From the NCBI GenBank assembly GCA_023052935.1, contig CM041292.1, forward strand, positions 85,451,169 to 85,515,168: a DNA stretch of 64,000 nt. Direction: 5' to 3'. This DNA comes from Piezodorus guildinii. Lineage: Eukaryota; Arthropoda; Insecta; Hemiptera; Pentatomidae. The translations under genes were made by a program, and so were the position numbers. This document shows positions 21,960 through 33,680 of this stretch, one piece after another. The notes beneath the pieces were generated by a model. The model had not been told where the DNA came from. It saw only the letters and a program-made list of their open reading frames with translations, and ran no database searches. Each line of letters opens with the position of its first letter. Positions within the stretch are counted from its first letter, which is position 1.

Positions 21960-23120
21960 CGGTTAAATCCTAATAAACGCAAGAGTTATTATCCTTGTTG
22001 TTGAGACCCCTTCTTCCTTGCTTTTGGAGTCGAATTACAAAAATGATGATAGGATGTTTATAATTTTTCGTAAACTCAAATGATTTAGCCATCAGCGAGT
22101 TAAAAAATTCCCAAGGGCTCCTATAGTAAGCTTTTAAACTAGCTAGCGTTCTTCTATTATTCTATTATTAAAAAAAAAAAATTATTATAGAACTACATAT
22201 GTAGATATATCTTTATAAATGCTAGAGTCAAAAAGTATTAAAAATAAAAATATTTGTTGAAAATAATTAAAATTTAATCTGATCAAATTGTGTACAAATA
22301 AAACATAATTAGATGAATTTCGGATCTAATCAGATACTTTAAGTGTTTGAATATATAAGAACGTTTCAAGCCCCTAAGTCTATTATGTTTTGAGACATTA
22401 AAGTTAGGAAGAGTGTTGATTTCCACGTGGGTTTTGTTAAATCAATCTTGAGACTCTTAATTTACTTATACCTTACAAGTGATTAGTAGAATAGAATAGA
22501 TTGGATTGAACATTCAGTTAATAAGGAAAAGTAGGTTATTCATAAATTTTCGTCTCAATGAATCATATATGTCATAAATAAAATAAAGTATACTTCATTT
22601 ACAAAAGATTTCAGATGATGCATCATTTCAATAAGCGAAAATACGTTCTGTTTTTTTTATAACTTGTTATTCAGCAGCCTTACAGCCTTTATTAGTATAA
22701 TAAATAAAAATTAGAACCGTAGTGCAGTTGTAGGAAAAATTATACAAAATTTTACTAACATAAACCAAGATACTATATGTATACATAAAATTTATAACTT
22801 TGACAAACCAACTTAATTTCATTTGTTTTTTTCTCTTATGAGCGTAGCGGTTAAAGGTATATTCGTTGTCATTGCGGATTTCTTGTATTGATGGGTTTAC
22901 GGAGATGGTGTTTTACTGAATTAAGAGGCAGTTTGATTATCGACAAATTGTTGAAGCTGCAAGTCTTGGATCATAAATAAAACCATAGTACTGATTCATG
23001 AATGAGATCCTGTCGCACTATTATTATTGTCTATTATGACAAATTGTAATATATACGAATAAAAAAAATAAAAAAGAACTGATTCAACCATATATATTTT
23101 TATCATTTTTATTTATTTTT
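21960..23120. other. AT-rich non-coding DNA
   Basis: Nothing recognised. Several A/T runs; no open frame over 60 codons. Confidence 0.5.
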
Positions 23121-23126
23121 TTTTTT

Positions 23127-23360
23127 TTTTTTTGCACCCTAAACCGTGTAGGCCCTTTAAGATTCTATGCCGCGATACTCAATGATACATATAGAATAGG
23201 GTCATCAATTTCTATGTAAGTGGTTACCAATTGGCTGACGGGCCTTAGATTAGAGGAGGAGAGGCTGTGAGTGACTCGCCATTTAATTGTATCCCTGACC
23301 AAGTCTACCTCAGACTGGGTTTCGAACTAACAACCTTAGGCTTGGCACGAGCTCTTTTTA
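23127..23360 (-). repeat. tRNA-derived SINE3 copy
   Basis: Reverse-complement match to 10622-10920: CCGTGTAGGCCCT, then TTGGCTGACGGGCC, then GAGAGGCTGTGAGTGA, and finally the tRNA-like head with GGTTTCGAACTAACAACCTT in antisense. Diverged. Confidence 0.7.
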
Positions 23361-23364
23361 ATTT

Positions 23365-23735
23365 TTATTAAGGGCAAGATGATTAATCATACATTTTCAT
23401 ACCGCTGAATTATATGCTGAAGATGTAAAAGGAGAACAAATGTCATATTCGGCATGGATTCAACCATAAGTATATTTTTTTCACAAAACCCTTACTTGTC
23501 TATAATACTAAGCCACTACTTACTAAAGCTAATTTATTTATTTAAGACATAAAAACACCAGAAGGGACGGGGAGGCATCAAAGTTAAATAATTGACCGGT
23601 AGCGGGGACTAAACTATTCTGTTAGTAAATCGGTTTAGCTAAGGCTGATTATCAATAATGACGGTAGCCGGGAATTGAATCAGGTATTATAGCCGTTACA
23701 TAAACAAGGTTAATACATGACAGCTTATCAGGAGG
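23365..23735. other. Non-coding spacer
   Basis: Nothing recognised. Confidence 0.4.
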
Positions 23736-23739
23736 AGCA

Positions 23740-24010
23740 TTAGAAAGCCCTAGCTCCTGTTAAAATTAAATATTCCTTTCCTGAGAGTTTTTGTGGCGAG
23801 GGGGGAGGAAGGACGACTATAATCCGTTTATGCCGCGACGGGACTCAAGTGCGGTAGCTAAGGAGATTAAGACGCTACCGCTTGTAATGGGCTCTGGACC
23901 ACACCTGGGGCTCCTTTGTCCTCCAGCTCTCGGCCTCCGCGTCCAGCCTCCTCAGGCAAACACTATTCATATTCCAAGAAGTATCAGATATTTCCTAAAT
24001 CCATTATAAC
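23740..24010. other. GC-rich island, unassigned
   Basis: About 270 bp with GC-rich blocks (GGCGAGGGGGGAGGAAGG, CTCGGCCTCCGCGTCC). A 72-codon open frame crosses it but is not recognisable. Candidate regulatory DNA or exon of an unseen gene. Confidence 0.35.
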
Positions 24011-24376
24011 TTTCATCCACTATAGGAAAAAAGAAAACCAAATCCCGTAAGGTCGACTCTCAAACTCAATTTTCAAATCTTTGATGAGAGATAAACACTA
24101 AGGTTAATAAAATCGGAGGCTGATTTATACTTCACCACTCTTCTATTTTAAAAAATATTGCCCTACCCTACTCCAGTAGTTCCCAACAAGCGGTTCCCGC
24201 AACCCTAGGATTCCGTAGAGGATTTCCAGGGGGTCCGCGTGATCTCATCGAAAATTATTTTAAATTACCTTGATGAAAAATAATTGCGAAGCCTTGGCTT
24301 CAACCAAAATGACTGACGCATTGCACAGACACCATAAATTGTCTGTTTCTGAACTGTTAGTAAATATGTTAGACGG

Positions 24377-24650
24377 TAGGTTTATTTGTTAATTCATTTA
24401 ACGCCTCTTTCTGCTGCTACATTGAGAATTTTTAATTTTGCAATCCAGATTTAATAAGGATTAGGGGTCTTTAACGAGTACTTGACTTGACATCGCATAG
24501 GATTAGGACCACTTTTTTACTTCCCTTCCGGAGGACGGCCTAAGACGTTTTTACTCCACTTAAAAATCCTAGGGCCTCCTGCGTGATTTGAACACTACGA
24601 ACTGGGGCATTTAAGGCTGTTATGAAAGCCAATGCACCACAGGTGACCCC
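24377..24650 (-). repeat. tRNA-derived SINE1 copy
   Basis: Reverse-complement orientation. The head end reads CACCACAGGTGACC on the plus strand (complement of GGTCACCTGTGGTG), the body includes AAAAATCCTAGG and GACATCGCATAGGATTAGGACCAC, and the 3' end is TTCATTTAACGCC. Same block order as 40993-41274. Confidence 0.8.
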
Positions 24651-24659
24651 ACTGATAGT

Positions 24660-25260
24660 AGGTACGTACTTATATTGTAGATGTTATATTAAAACTACCT
24701 ATATTGTATTTCTAAATTTCAGTAATACATTGAGCACAATATTTCGCGGATTGCGGTCGGTCATTAGAGCCTGGGTCCAGCATATACTATTTTGGATTAT
24801 CTGTAATAATTTATTTAAATTGCGATCACTAAATTGCTAGCATATTATATCAATAGCAAAAGGTTACTCTTTGCTGGATACTCCTTAAAATTAAGAAGAT
24901 GATCTGAACAACGTAAAATATCTATTTTAGAAATATTCTTTTTTTTTTTTTTTTTTATCCACTTCATGTGATTATTGTTTCAAGAAAAACTAGTATTGTT
25001 GTTTTTTTTCACAATGTTAATATTATTATTATTTTTACGTTATGGATACGTAACCTAACTTTTTATTAAATTATGCCAAACATGTATTGCTCATATGAGA
25101 TTTGGTTTTAAATCTTGAAGGTCACTTGTATGAAAAAATAAATAAAGTAAGAAATAATTAGTGATTCTAGATCTCAATCTGACATATAAAAACAAAAATA
25201 ACCGAAACCAAATGCAGATAGCTCTTGGATATTTTAAAGTGAGAAAAATTTCTTTGTCTC
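24660..25260. other. AT-rich non-coding DNA
   Basis: Nothing recognised; T-run at about 24940-24957. Confidence 0.45.
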
Positions 25261-25267
25261 AACCTTT

Positions 25268-25408
25268 GGACGGGACGTAAAGTGGTGGTCTCGATGTCGT
25301 GCGATGTCAAGTACTCGTTAAAAATCCCTGCCCTAATTAAAAATGAATTTACAAAATTCAGAACTCCGGTGAGCAACAGAAACATAAAAGTGATGTTAAA
25401 TTAAGAAA
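25268..25408 (+). repeat. SINE1, 3' fragment
   Basis: GGGACGTAAAGTGGTGGTCTCG, then GTGCGATGTCAAGTACTCGTTA, matches the second half of SINE1. The tRNA-like head is absent. Confidence 0.6.
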
Positions 25409-25429
25409 CAACAACTAAAAGGAAGTCCC

Positions 25430-25860
25430 CTCAGAAGTAGCGAAGCTGGAGCCAGCTCGCGTGAAGTAGCCTCCCCATGTAGATATCATCCTATCTCCAT
25501 TACTGTCCTCCGGTAAACGGGGACACAATTAACTCGTAGAGTGAGGATAGTGGTGGACAAGTTATGTTGGAAGGCCGGTAGCCAGCTGTGTCGCCGATAA
25601 GGGGGCGAGTGGGAGTCTCATTAGGCATCCAACAGTTCCCTGAAATCCTTCCTGCATCTGCATCGTTACTCTACTCGCGTGTGGTCCGCCCTTCTTGTGT
25701 CCCGCACGTCTCGTCAATACAAAAAACACCCAAAGGCTCAACATTTAAATGAGGCATGTAAAGTAATTAATAATCAGAAGCGTATTCATTCAGCGAAAAG
25801 CGAGTAGTGGGAGACAGCATAACCGATCAATGCCCCTTGCCTCAGGGGCTCCTGCTTTGG
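25430..25860. other. GC-richer region, unassigned
   Basis: Moderately GC-rich (CGATAAGGGGGCGAGTGGGAG, GTGGTCCGCCCTTCTTGTG). Minus-strand open frames of about 60 codons are not recognisable. No repeat partner in this window. Confidence 0.3.
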
Positions 25861-26300
25861 AAAATAAAATAACATAATAATAAACAACTGTGCAATAGAG
25901 AAATTCACAGTTAATATTGAAGATTTTTCCACCAAGGACTGTACATATAAAAAAATTATATATATTCAGGCGATCCATTTTTAACGATAGAGGTAAAGAA
26001 ATACTCTTCTATCAGACCAATGAACACTAACTAAGATAAAAATAAAATTCTTAATAATTTGATCGAAAAAAATTATAAAAATTGTTAATATAAACCCAAA
26101 TATCTAGTTAGATGAACATGTTTTATGAGAATATCAACTGTTAAATAACAAAAAAGTTTGCCAACTAATTTTTAAATAATTTTGAAGAAACGCTCCTGAT
26201 CTGGACTCTGTTTCTAATTAGATATTCTCAAGGTAACTTTCCTATTCACCAGTACCAGAAAGAAAACCAAAGAAATGTTGCACGGAATGTAGGATTACCC

Positions 26301-26347
26301 AAGATTTACTTTATTATGCCTCTCTTGTGCACCATAAAGTAAATCTT
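26301..26347. repeat. Short perfect hairpin
   Basis: AAGATTTACTTTAT (26301-26314) pairs with ATAAAGTAAATCTT (26334-26347) around a 19-nt loop. It lies 40 bp upstream of a Jockey insertion. Confidence 0.8.
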
Positions 26348-26380
26348 TGAGTATGTTATACCTCAAATTGTACCTTTAAT

Positions 26381-26390
26381 TCTTAGCATT
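26381..26390. repeat. Target-site duplication, left copy
   Basis: TCTTAGCATT, repeated exactly at 26984-26993 around the truncated Jockey element. Confidence 0.85.
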
Positions 26391-26950
26391 TACTGAAGCC
26401 CATCTGGACCTACGGACTTGAACTGTGGGGGACAGCTAAACGTACTAACATCAAACGCATTCAATCCTTTCAATCCAAAGTCCTCCGTACAATAGTAAAT
26501 GCTCCTTATTATGTCTCCAACTATACCTTGCATCACGACCTTAATGTTCCATTTATTTCAGACCTAATTCCATCCGAATTTTCTAAATTCCACCAGAACC
26601 AAATTCATCATCCTAATCCTCTAGCTCAATCCCTAACTAGCTCCACTCATCCGTACAACCCACCTTGAAGGTTGAAACGACAGTGGCCCCGCGACCTTTT
26701 GTAAATATATTGGAGTTCTAGCACTGGTTAGATTCTCCACTCAATGTGATGTATGTATGAGTGTGTGTATGTGTATATAGGTATTAGTGAATTCTTGACT
26801 GTATTGTATTGATTATTGATATCATTATTGTGTATATATTTCATTGTAATTTTATGCCGTGTAAATGTGAATGTAGTATGTATGATATCTTTCAGCACTA
26901 CTATTGATGTCCAAATTGGGACAGATTGTAATTATACTCAATAAAAATTG

Positions 26951-26981
<31 letters not shown>

Positions 26982-26983
26982 TG
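26391..26983 (+). pseudogene. Jockey-clade LINE, strongly 5'-truncated copy of the 44.3-kb family
   Basis: Starts inside the ORF2 C-terminal region (LKPIWTYGLELWGTA, RIQSFQSKVLRTIVNAPYYV) and runs through the end RLKRQWPRDLL, the 3'UTR and an A-tail (26955-26981). Nearly collinear with 48350-48942 of the intact element. One in-frame stop (TGA at 26666-26668) interrupts a Pro-Pro stretch just before the end. Perfect 10-bp duplications (TCTTAGCATT) bracket it. The strong likeness of coding and UTR sequence indicates a fairly recent insertion, produced by incomplete reverse transcription. Confidence 0.9.
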
Positions 26984-26993
26984 TCTTAGCATT
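26984..26993. repeat. Target-site duplication, right copy
   Basis: TCTTAGCATT following the poly(A) tail; partner of 26381-26390. Confidence 0.85.
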
Positions 26994-26999
26994 ACATAC

Positions 27000-28985
27000 C
27001 TCTATATTCTTTCGTTTAGTTTTATCTAGGCGATATATAATTTTTTAAAGTTAATCGACATATTACCATCACTCAATGATTTTACGGCGAGTTAAGGTGG
27101 CTTTACTCCTCCAATCGTAACATTGTAACATTGGATATATTCTGACATCATTTCCTTATCACGTTAACCGATTTCGCCGTCCATCATACATTTTCAGCCT
27201 TGTGGAATTCACATACTCAGTCTATTGTCACCTCGTCTTATATAAACGCTCCTGTTATACATTTATACACGTTCTAGGCCTTCAGATTTATACACAACGG
27301 CCCACTCACTTGCACATTTCGATAGATCTTTTCTTATCCGATCCTCAATCCTATGCAATTATATTCCTATTTCTATCTGTCGCTCCAACTATCTTTCTAC
27401 CTTCAAATCCCGTTTTTTAATCATCTCATGACCATCCAGTCACAATGGAATAGTAAATAAAGTTCTATTATATTTATTTCTTATTATTTCAAGAAATTAT
27501 TTTTTATCAGTATTAGTTAACTTATTTACATTCATTTTATTTACTCTATGACTCTAAATCCCGTTTCCCATATTCTGTAAATATTATTCTAAAGGTACTT
27601 GTTCCAAGATAATAAAGAATTTATTTAATATCGTCCTGAACGTTTGGCTCAATTCCTATCTTGATACATAATCCTCATCTGGATTTTAGTCAGTAAGCTT
27701 GTTTGTGTTCATGCAAAAGAAAACAGATTATGTGCATCTTCGATAGAACTGCCGCAATAGCGCCTTCTCTTAGCCATCATTGGCTTATAGTAATGATTCG
27801 GCTTGATCTTTGCATAACTCTACAGTAGTAACTTGCAAGGTGAGCGTAAATTTTACTAATAATGAGTGGTAATGGTTAAGTTTTTAATTATCTTTTATAT
27901 CTTAATTTATAGTGGTTTTGAAACTAGTTTTAATTTTAATATAACAACTACACATGTATATAACAATTAATTATCGCCTTTAAATGCAGAAGATAGCAAT
28001 CTTTGACATTTTAATATTAACATATCTATCTTCGTCTGGCTATGTCCAGCCAATTTTATAAATAATACCTGATTTCAACATGGTTAATACTGAACTTAAT
28101 TATCTTTACATCTTATTAAGTCGTTGACATTACTATTATTCAAGACACTTTTCTATCAAAACTCATTTCTTTAAGCTGAGGGCGGTTTATCTCTAGAAGG
28201 TTTTAAGAACTATTACTACAATATAAGGACTTATTAACCTTTTTGGATTCTGCATAAAAACAGGTAACACAGTGGAATTTCCAACCAAATAAAAATACCG
28301 ATAGGATAAACTGATAGGGAAGCAGGAAGGTAAATAAAATGACTTGTTGCTGGGATTGAGTTTTGGAAACTGTGAAGTGTAGAACAAAAGAGTAGTTGAT
28401 TTATTTGCGAGTGTATCCTAGGGGACATGTGTTGCCTCCCGCTGTCAAAACCAAACCGACAAAAGACCAGATTTTCCAGACCGTATTTTTTTTTTCCATT
28501 TTGTGTGGTTGTTTTTTTACTTTTTTTTTTTTTTTGTCCATTCTTTGACCGGTAGCTGTAACAGTGATCCATTATGTAGATATTTTTATAAGAGGAAGGC
28601 AATAAATCTGTTGGCACCCCTGTCAGCTCCAGTGCTCCCTCTGCTGGCTAGTGTTACACTTTAGAACAGTGTTAAATCTTGCTCTTCTCATTTCCCTATT
28701 AGACTCTTCTCATTTGTAAAGTTTCGCAAATTGAAAGCAACAGTATTATTGAATGAAAATGTTTATGAATTTCTTAGAATTATAATTAATTTTATAATGG
28801 ATTTAAATAACTTTGATAATAATTTAAATTCAATATTAAGATCGCGTGTTTAGCTTCTTGTCACCATAGTAGATGAACCAGATAGATGTGAAGGCTAGAT
28901 GAGCCGAAGTATACTGTATACTGAACCTATTATCTACTATGATAATAAATAAAAACAAGTTTTTATTTATTTTTTTAAATTCACC
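27000..28985. other. AT-rich non-coding DNA
   Basis: About 2 kb without recognisable genes or repeats. Short open frames (up to 127 codons on the minus strand at 28234-28617) include lysine runs from homopolymers and match nothing I know. Confidence 0.45.
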
Positions 28986-28989
28986 TTTT

Positions 28990-29370
28990 TCGGCTAGTTC
29001 AATACTTACTAGACCAAACCTTCCACTTAATTACAAAAGGCTCATCTACTTGATTATCATAAGACCTAACCTGACTTACCTAGTAGAGCTAGGGGACTCT
29101 ACCAACAATCGAATTCCTCTGGTATCCAATCCTCACAATCTAAAATCCTTTGTGAAATCCTAAATACTCCTTAATTATTCAGAAATAAACTCAACCAAAA
29201 GGACCTTAATGTTCCATATGTAGCAGATTTGGCTCAAACAAATCACTCTTTCATGACAAACTCCATTCCCTTTCTAGCCCACTAGTTTCCATCTTATCAT
29301 CCTCTTCGATTTCTGATAATCACCCGAAGCGCCTATGAAGAAGATGGTCGCGAGACCTGCTGATTTAGGA
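28990..29370 (+). pseudogene. Jockey-clade LINE tail (QHLLDKR subfamily)
   Basis: The plus strand reads NYKRLIYLIIIRPNLTYLVEL (the intact element has NKLLIYKTVLKPIWTYGLEL), then degraded KDLNVPYVADLAQTN-like and a final RR-W-SRDLL-like end at about 29355. Stops and frame changes present. It resembles the minus-strand copies at 5210, 13800 and 31170. Confidence 0.65.
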
Positions 29371-29451
29371 TTCTACCGGTGGAAAGTATGTCTACATTTA
29401 TTTCATATCACAGTATTACGTCTCCATCACAATTACTTGATACATTTCTTG

Positions 29452-29454
29452 ATA

Positions 29455-29504
<50 letters not shown>
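29452..29504. repeat. (AT)n microsatellite
   Basis: Alternating TA, about 53 bp, with one break near its start. Confidence 0.9.
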
Positions 29505-29507
<3 letters not shown>

Positions 29508-29542
29508 TTAAAGAATGATTAAAATTTCGTAAAGCAATTTAG

Positions 29543-29543
<1 letters not shown>

Positions 29544-29607
<64 letters not shown>
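29544..29607. repeat. (AT)n microsatellite
   Basis: Perfect alternating AT, about 64 bp, 40 bp after another AT tract. Confidence 0.95.
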
Positions 29608-29610
<3 letters not shown>

Positions 29611-29644
29611 AACGATTGTTATTTAATTACATTACTAGTTAGAA

Positions 29645-29845
29645 TATAATAATAATATTGCTTTATTGGGAAATAATACAATCTGCCACTATCTTGGGCA
29701 ATAAGTATTAGGGCTAAAAGAAGTCATTCATACCATATGTACACAGTAAAAACAAAACAAAACAGACATAACAATATATATAAAAAAAAAAAAAAAAAAA
29801 AAAAAAAAGGTAATAATAATAATGCATAAATAAATAATAAAAATT

Positions 29846-29880
<35 letters not shown>

Positions 29881-30180
29881 AACATAAGATGAAATAAGAT
29901 AAGGAAACTTAACTAACAAATGAAAATAAAAATAAAATATAAAGTAAATAAAATCTTGGCCACATTCATACCTATATACATTATTTACATACTGCCCCTG
30001 GGAACTCAGAATCGAACCCCTACACCCAGAAGTGGATGGAGTGGCACAACACCATGAGTTCCCAGCGCCTCTCATTCAGCCGCGTCACCAGTCTAGACAG
30101 TGGAGACTGTGTGAGGGCGCTAGAGTATTACATTACTATCGCCAGAGTATATTTGTGGCTGATATAAGTAAATGCAATTT
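29645..30180 (-). mobile_element. Jockey-related LINE, 3'UTR fragment
   Basis: Collinear on the minus strand with the 3' part of the copy at 38853-39955: AATACAATCTGCCAC near the terminus, CATACCATATGTACA, ACTGCCCCTGGGA, and AGCGCCTCTCATTCAGC followed by the GAGGGCGCTAGAG block. It contains internal poly(A/T) tracts. No reverse transcriptase remains. Confidence 0.65.
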
Positions 30181-30469
30181 CTGCCCGATCCGGGCCATGC
30201 TGAAATGTTCCTCTACATTAATTAACTTCGTTCATGTAATACTTTCATACAAAATATTATTGTTTTTATTTAATTCTTGAGGTAAAATAAAAACATCGAT
30301 ACATGATCTATATAATAAAGAGATGGCGTATGTTTGTTTTCGTGTTTATGTAAAATGTCATATGATTTCTGACGTAAGCACAAACACTGCAAATCATTAC
30401 GCATGACTACAAAAATGCTCCTCAATTTCTTAAACCAACTTACTGAATCTCAGACCTGATCAAGATATC

Positions 30470-30800
30470 CCGTCAACACCTTTTTTAAATTTTGCTCCAT
30501 ATCCTGATATATATAGTCACGATCTCATTAAATTTATTGAAGCAGAACTAGTGCCCCACTTTAGGTTGACCCTTCCTCCTAAAGCATTCCATCCTTCAGA
30601 AGTATCAAACATGACCCTTTATGACGTAGTAAACCTATGTTTACCTGCCTTACAGTCTCCTTTAAAAATATTCCGCTGGTCCCTGATAAACAGATCCGAT
30701 ACCTTGGACTGAATTGACAAGAAACTGATCTCCGATTTCGTTAACTTCAACAGACAGCAATCACTAGACAAAATTTATAACTACAAATTGTCAAACCTTC
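30470..30800 (+). pseudogene. Degraded coding sequence, family not recognised
   Basis: One frame stays open for about 75 codons with ordinary amino-acid composition (for example PYPDIYSHDLIKFIEAEL, then LPPKAFHPSEVSNMTLYDVV and SPLKIFRWSLINRSDTLD), meets a single TGA at about 30710, and continues IDKKLISDFVNFNRQQSLDK. This looks like a protein fragment rather than chance, but I do not recognise the family. It may be a transposon ORF or an exon of a host gene or pseudogene. Confidence 0.35.
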
Positions 30801-31009
30801 ATGTCTAACCTTAATGCCCTATTGTTTATATTATGGTGAGTCATCTCATCATGGATGAATGCTTAATGATAGAGATATATCTGGAAAAGAGTTACTTGAT
30901 TTTATCTAGGATAAAATGATGTTTAAAGTTTTACTCCAAAGGAAAGAACAAACATTAAACAGAGAATAAATGATGTGAACAAGGCCTTATTTTCATGCCG
31001 TGATTGATG

Positions 31010-31045
31010 GAGGCCTGATGATGGAGCGATCAGCGCGGAAACTCT
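31010..31045 (+). ncRNA. Hammerhead-like motif, degenerate
   Basis: CTGATGA at 31015-31021 and GAAAC at 31038-31042 flank a possible stem GCG-ATCAG-CGC. Four extra bases before the stem depart from the hammerhead core, so activity is doubtful. The arrangement resembles Penelope-like element ribozyme regions. Confidence 0.3.
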
Positions 31046-31169
31046 GATGGTCCCTCTAACTTCGTGGGAGCTGCATCCTCACCGTTTTTAGTAGCACCGA
31101 TGTACGACAGTGTTGAGATCAGTTAGTTATTTAAAATTATAATATTGGCTGAAAAGTTTGTTTTTTTAT

Positions 31170-31665
31170 TTAAGAAAAATGTTTTTTGTCTGCCTCGCCT
31201 TTGAAGGCTATACGGGTTTTTTTTCAAGTCAGGAAAAGAGGGTGGGGTATTAACGCTGAAATAAAAGCCCCTTATCAGGATTATCAGGAATTTAAGAGGA
31301 AGAAAGGATTGAAACTAGTGGGTTAAAGTGAGAATGGAGTTTGTCATGAAAGGATTGATACCTAGTCCGGGCCAAATCAGCAGCATAAGGAACATTAAGG
31401 TCTTTATGGATGAGTTTATTCGTAAAAAGTAAGGAGCGTTGGGGATTTTACGAAGGATTTTGGATTGGATGCGAGAACAATTCGATGGATTAGTACAGCC
31501 CCATAGCTCTATTCCGTATGTCCAGATTGGTCTTAAAATAGTCCTGTAGATGAGCCTTTTTTAGTTAAGAGGAAGGTTTGACCGTTTGTCTAGTAAGTGT
31601 TGAAGTAGCCTAAAACGACGAATCTTTTGTTTCAAGACACGTAGAACCCGAATAAAGAATAAAAA
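31170..31665 (-). pseudogene. Jockey-clade LINE tail (QHLLDKR subfamily)
   Basis: The minus strand reads QHLLDKRSNLPLN, KRLIYRTILRPIWTYGIELW and RIQSKILRKIPNAPYFLRIN, then loses frame. This is the reverse transcriptase C-terminal region of the same subfamily as 5210 and 28990. Stops at several places; 5'-truncated. Confidence 0.75.
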
Positions 31666-31860
31666 ATTCCACCTGTTTTGTGTTTCACTTGGTTTTTACT
31701 ACATTAATAACTTTTATTTTAAGGAGCTTTTTTAATCAACCAAGAAAAAAATATATACTCTGTCCACCATTTGCGGCTTTCTCTGGAACTAATGTGCTGA
31801 CTTTTTTTAAAAATTCGACACGAAACCAACAGAGCAACCGATGATGGTCCTAACACCTCG
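31622..31860 (-). repeat. Unclassified repeat A, partial copy
   Basis: TTTCAAGACACGTAGAACCCGAATAA and the later TCTCTGGAACTAATGTGCTGAC (each shown in part) match, block for block, the minus-strand copy around 52360-52460 and the copy at 37965-38480. Diverged; overlaps the Jockey tail end, so the exact boundary is uncertain. Confidence 0.4.
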
Positions 31861-31969
31861 ACTGATTTAATTGACATTTACGATATAATTGATAATTTCG
31901 CTGTTATTTTTTAAGTTGAAGCTTGGAACAAAACAACTATCATAGCCAACAGTCATCTACGAAGGCTGA

Positions 31970-32220
31970 AAGGATTGCTATTGACAGCGGTACTAACTAT
32001 CGTATGGAGTAAGAGCAAGGTGTGATCTGCTCCTGGGAGCGCTAGTCCTTTGTCGCTCTGGAGGGCCCTGTATATTGGATTTTTCCAGAAGGCCGGAACA
32101 ATCCCTGGTATTTCCTATAGCCTCCGAGGCAGTATTCATAATTGCGACCCCTGACCCTCCGGGCAATCCATATCTGTCACCCTGTACCACAGCGTAGGAA
32201 TTCTTCAATTCGGCTCTATA
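31970..32220. other. GC-richer patch, unassigned
   Basis: CTCCTGGGAGCGCTAGTCC, GTCGCTCTGGAGGGCCCTG and similar stand out from AT-rich flanks. A 71-codon minus-strand frame is not recognisable. Confidence 0.3.
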
Positions 32221-32229
32221 AAAATAATT

Positions 32230-32830
32230 AACTCTTTTATAATAAAGATGGTAGGAAATTTCAATATGAGTTAAAGAATTTCAGAGGATTCGCGCAAGGG
32301 CAAGGAGAGCTGTCGGAAGTCATATTTCAAATTTATATTCACATTTTAGACTTATTAATATTTGTTCAGATCTTGGGGTTCGTTTTTATAAAGTCTTATT
32401 ACAAGACCTAGGAGATTAAGTGGTTCCTAATTTGTATTCAATAATTATAAAATTGCTCAGAGTTACTTAGAAATAAACGTCCTCACACAGACAAAAAAAC
32501 GGGATTTGATTTGATGCTGATGACATCAGATTAACTTGATATTTTTTATGTACCATCATGTTTTCAAGGGCGAAGAGCATTCATGGCATTTGAAAAATAT
32601 AAATTCTGAACCATGTTCTCCAATTGTAAAACAAGTTGAATTTTTGAAATTTCTCAAGAGGGCATCCTAGGATCCATTGATTACGCTAATATCTTAACTT
32701 ATCATAAACACTTTCCTTTCTAAGCATGCTGATAATACGTGTTTATATAGATAGATATTTAGTTTATTGGATATTATATGCATTTAAACCATAGAGTTTG
32801 GCCCATTTGGTGTTAGTATTAAATGATAAT

Positions 32831-32895
<65 letters not shown>

Positions 32896-33370
32896 GGCAC
32901 AGTTATAAATAAATACATGAATGATATAAATGACGATAGCATAAATGGAAATGAATAGGTAAATTCTGATTGTTTACTGGGACATGTCAGTAAATATTGT
33001 TACACAAATTATGTGGACATGGCGTCTCCTTAAATGTATATAGTTTTTAGCAAACAAAAATAAATGTTATTTATCTAATTGACCTTATCGATATATAAAA
33101 TTTCTTCTAAGGATAATTGTTTACTGTTTTAAACAAAATGTAATTCGCCAGGTAATATTCACTTTCCATCCAGTGACGCTGCTGAGAGCGAGGCGCTAGG
33201 ATCTCTTGGACTCCGCTTTTCGATCTATAAGTGTAGGAAAAGGCCCAGTCTAGGGTTCCTTTAGCGAATTGTATAAATCTATGATTGTGTGTATAATTTT
33301 AATGTATTTGTTACTTCTTTATTTCATTTATTTGAATTTATCTCAATTATAGGTTGTTTTTTTTGTTGTA
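32230..33370. other. AT-rich non-coding DNA
   Basis: Contains a (TA)n tract at 32835-32888 and a small GC-richer piece at 33170-33260. No gene recognised. Confidence 0.45.
32835..32888. repeat. (TA)n microsatellite
   Basis: Perfect TA alternation, about 54 bp. Confidence 0.95.
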
Positions 33371-33374
33371 TATA

Positions 33375-33680
33375 TATGTTATATTTTATGTAATTTGACT
33401 TTATCATTGTATATATTGTGTGAATGGGATCTCATATCACTATTACTATTGTTCATATAGAAACTTATTGTAATATATCTCAATAAGTAAATATTATTAT
33501 AAAAAAAATATTCCCTGAGTGTAGGGCATTCTAATAACAGGTGCTCTAAATTCTTGGTGATATGTCCTTGACACCATTTACATTTTTCCACTGTTTGAAT
33601 TGAATTGAAAGTGATTTTATTATTAAAAAGTTTCAAATTTTCTGTATCCGACATTCTTAGTTGGCTAACAAGTCTTCGTT
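33375..33680 (-). pseudogene. Non-LTR retrotransposon C-terminal zinc-knuckle remnant
   Basis: A minus-strand frame of 91 codons contains CKWCQGHITKNLEHLLLEC, a C-x2-C-x8-H-x4-C knuckle followed by Pro. That pattern closes the ORF2 of several LINE clades (R1, I and relatives). The rest (SDTENLKLFNNKITFNSIQT) is consistent with the stretch preceding the knuckle. No reverse transcriptase core is left, so the clade is uncertain. Confidence 0.5.

Noticed and set aside
28234..28617. 127-codon minus-strand open frame as a gene
   Set aside because: It contains a lysine-rich run from homopolymers, has no recognisable domain and no flanking gene signals; its length is within chance for an A/T-biased region with homopolymer tracts.
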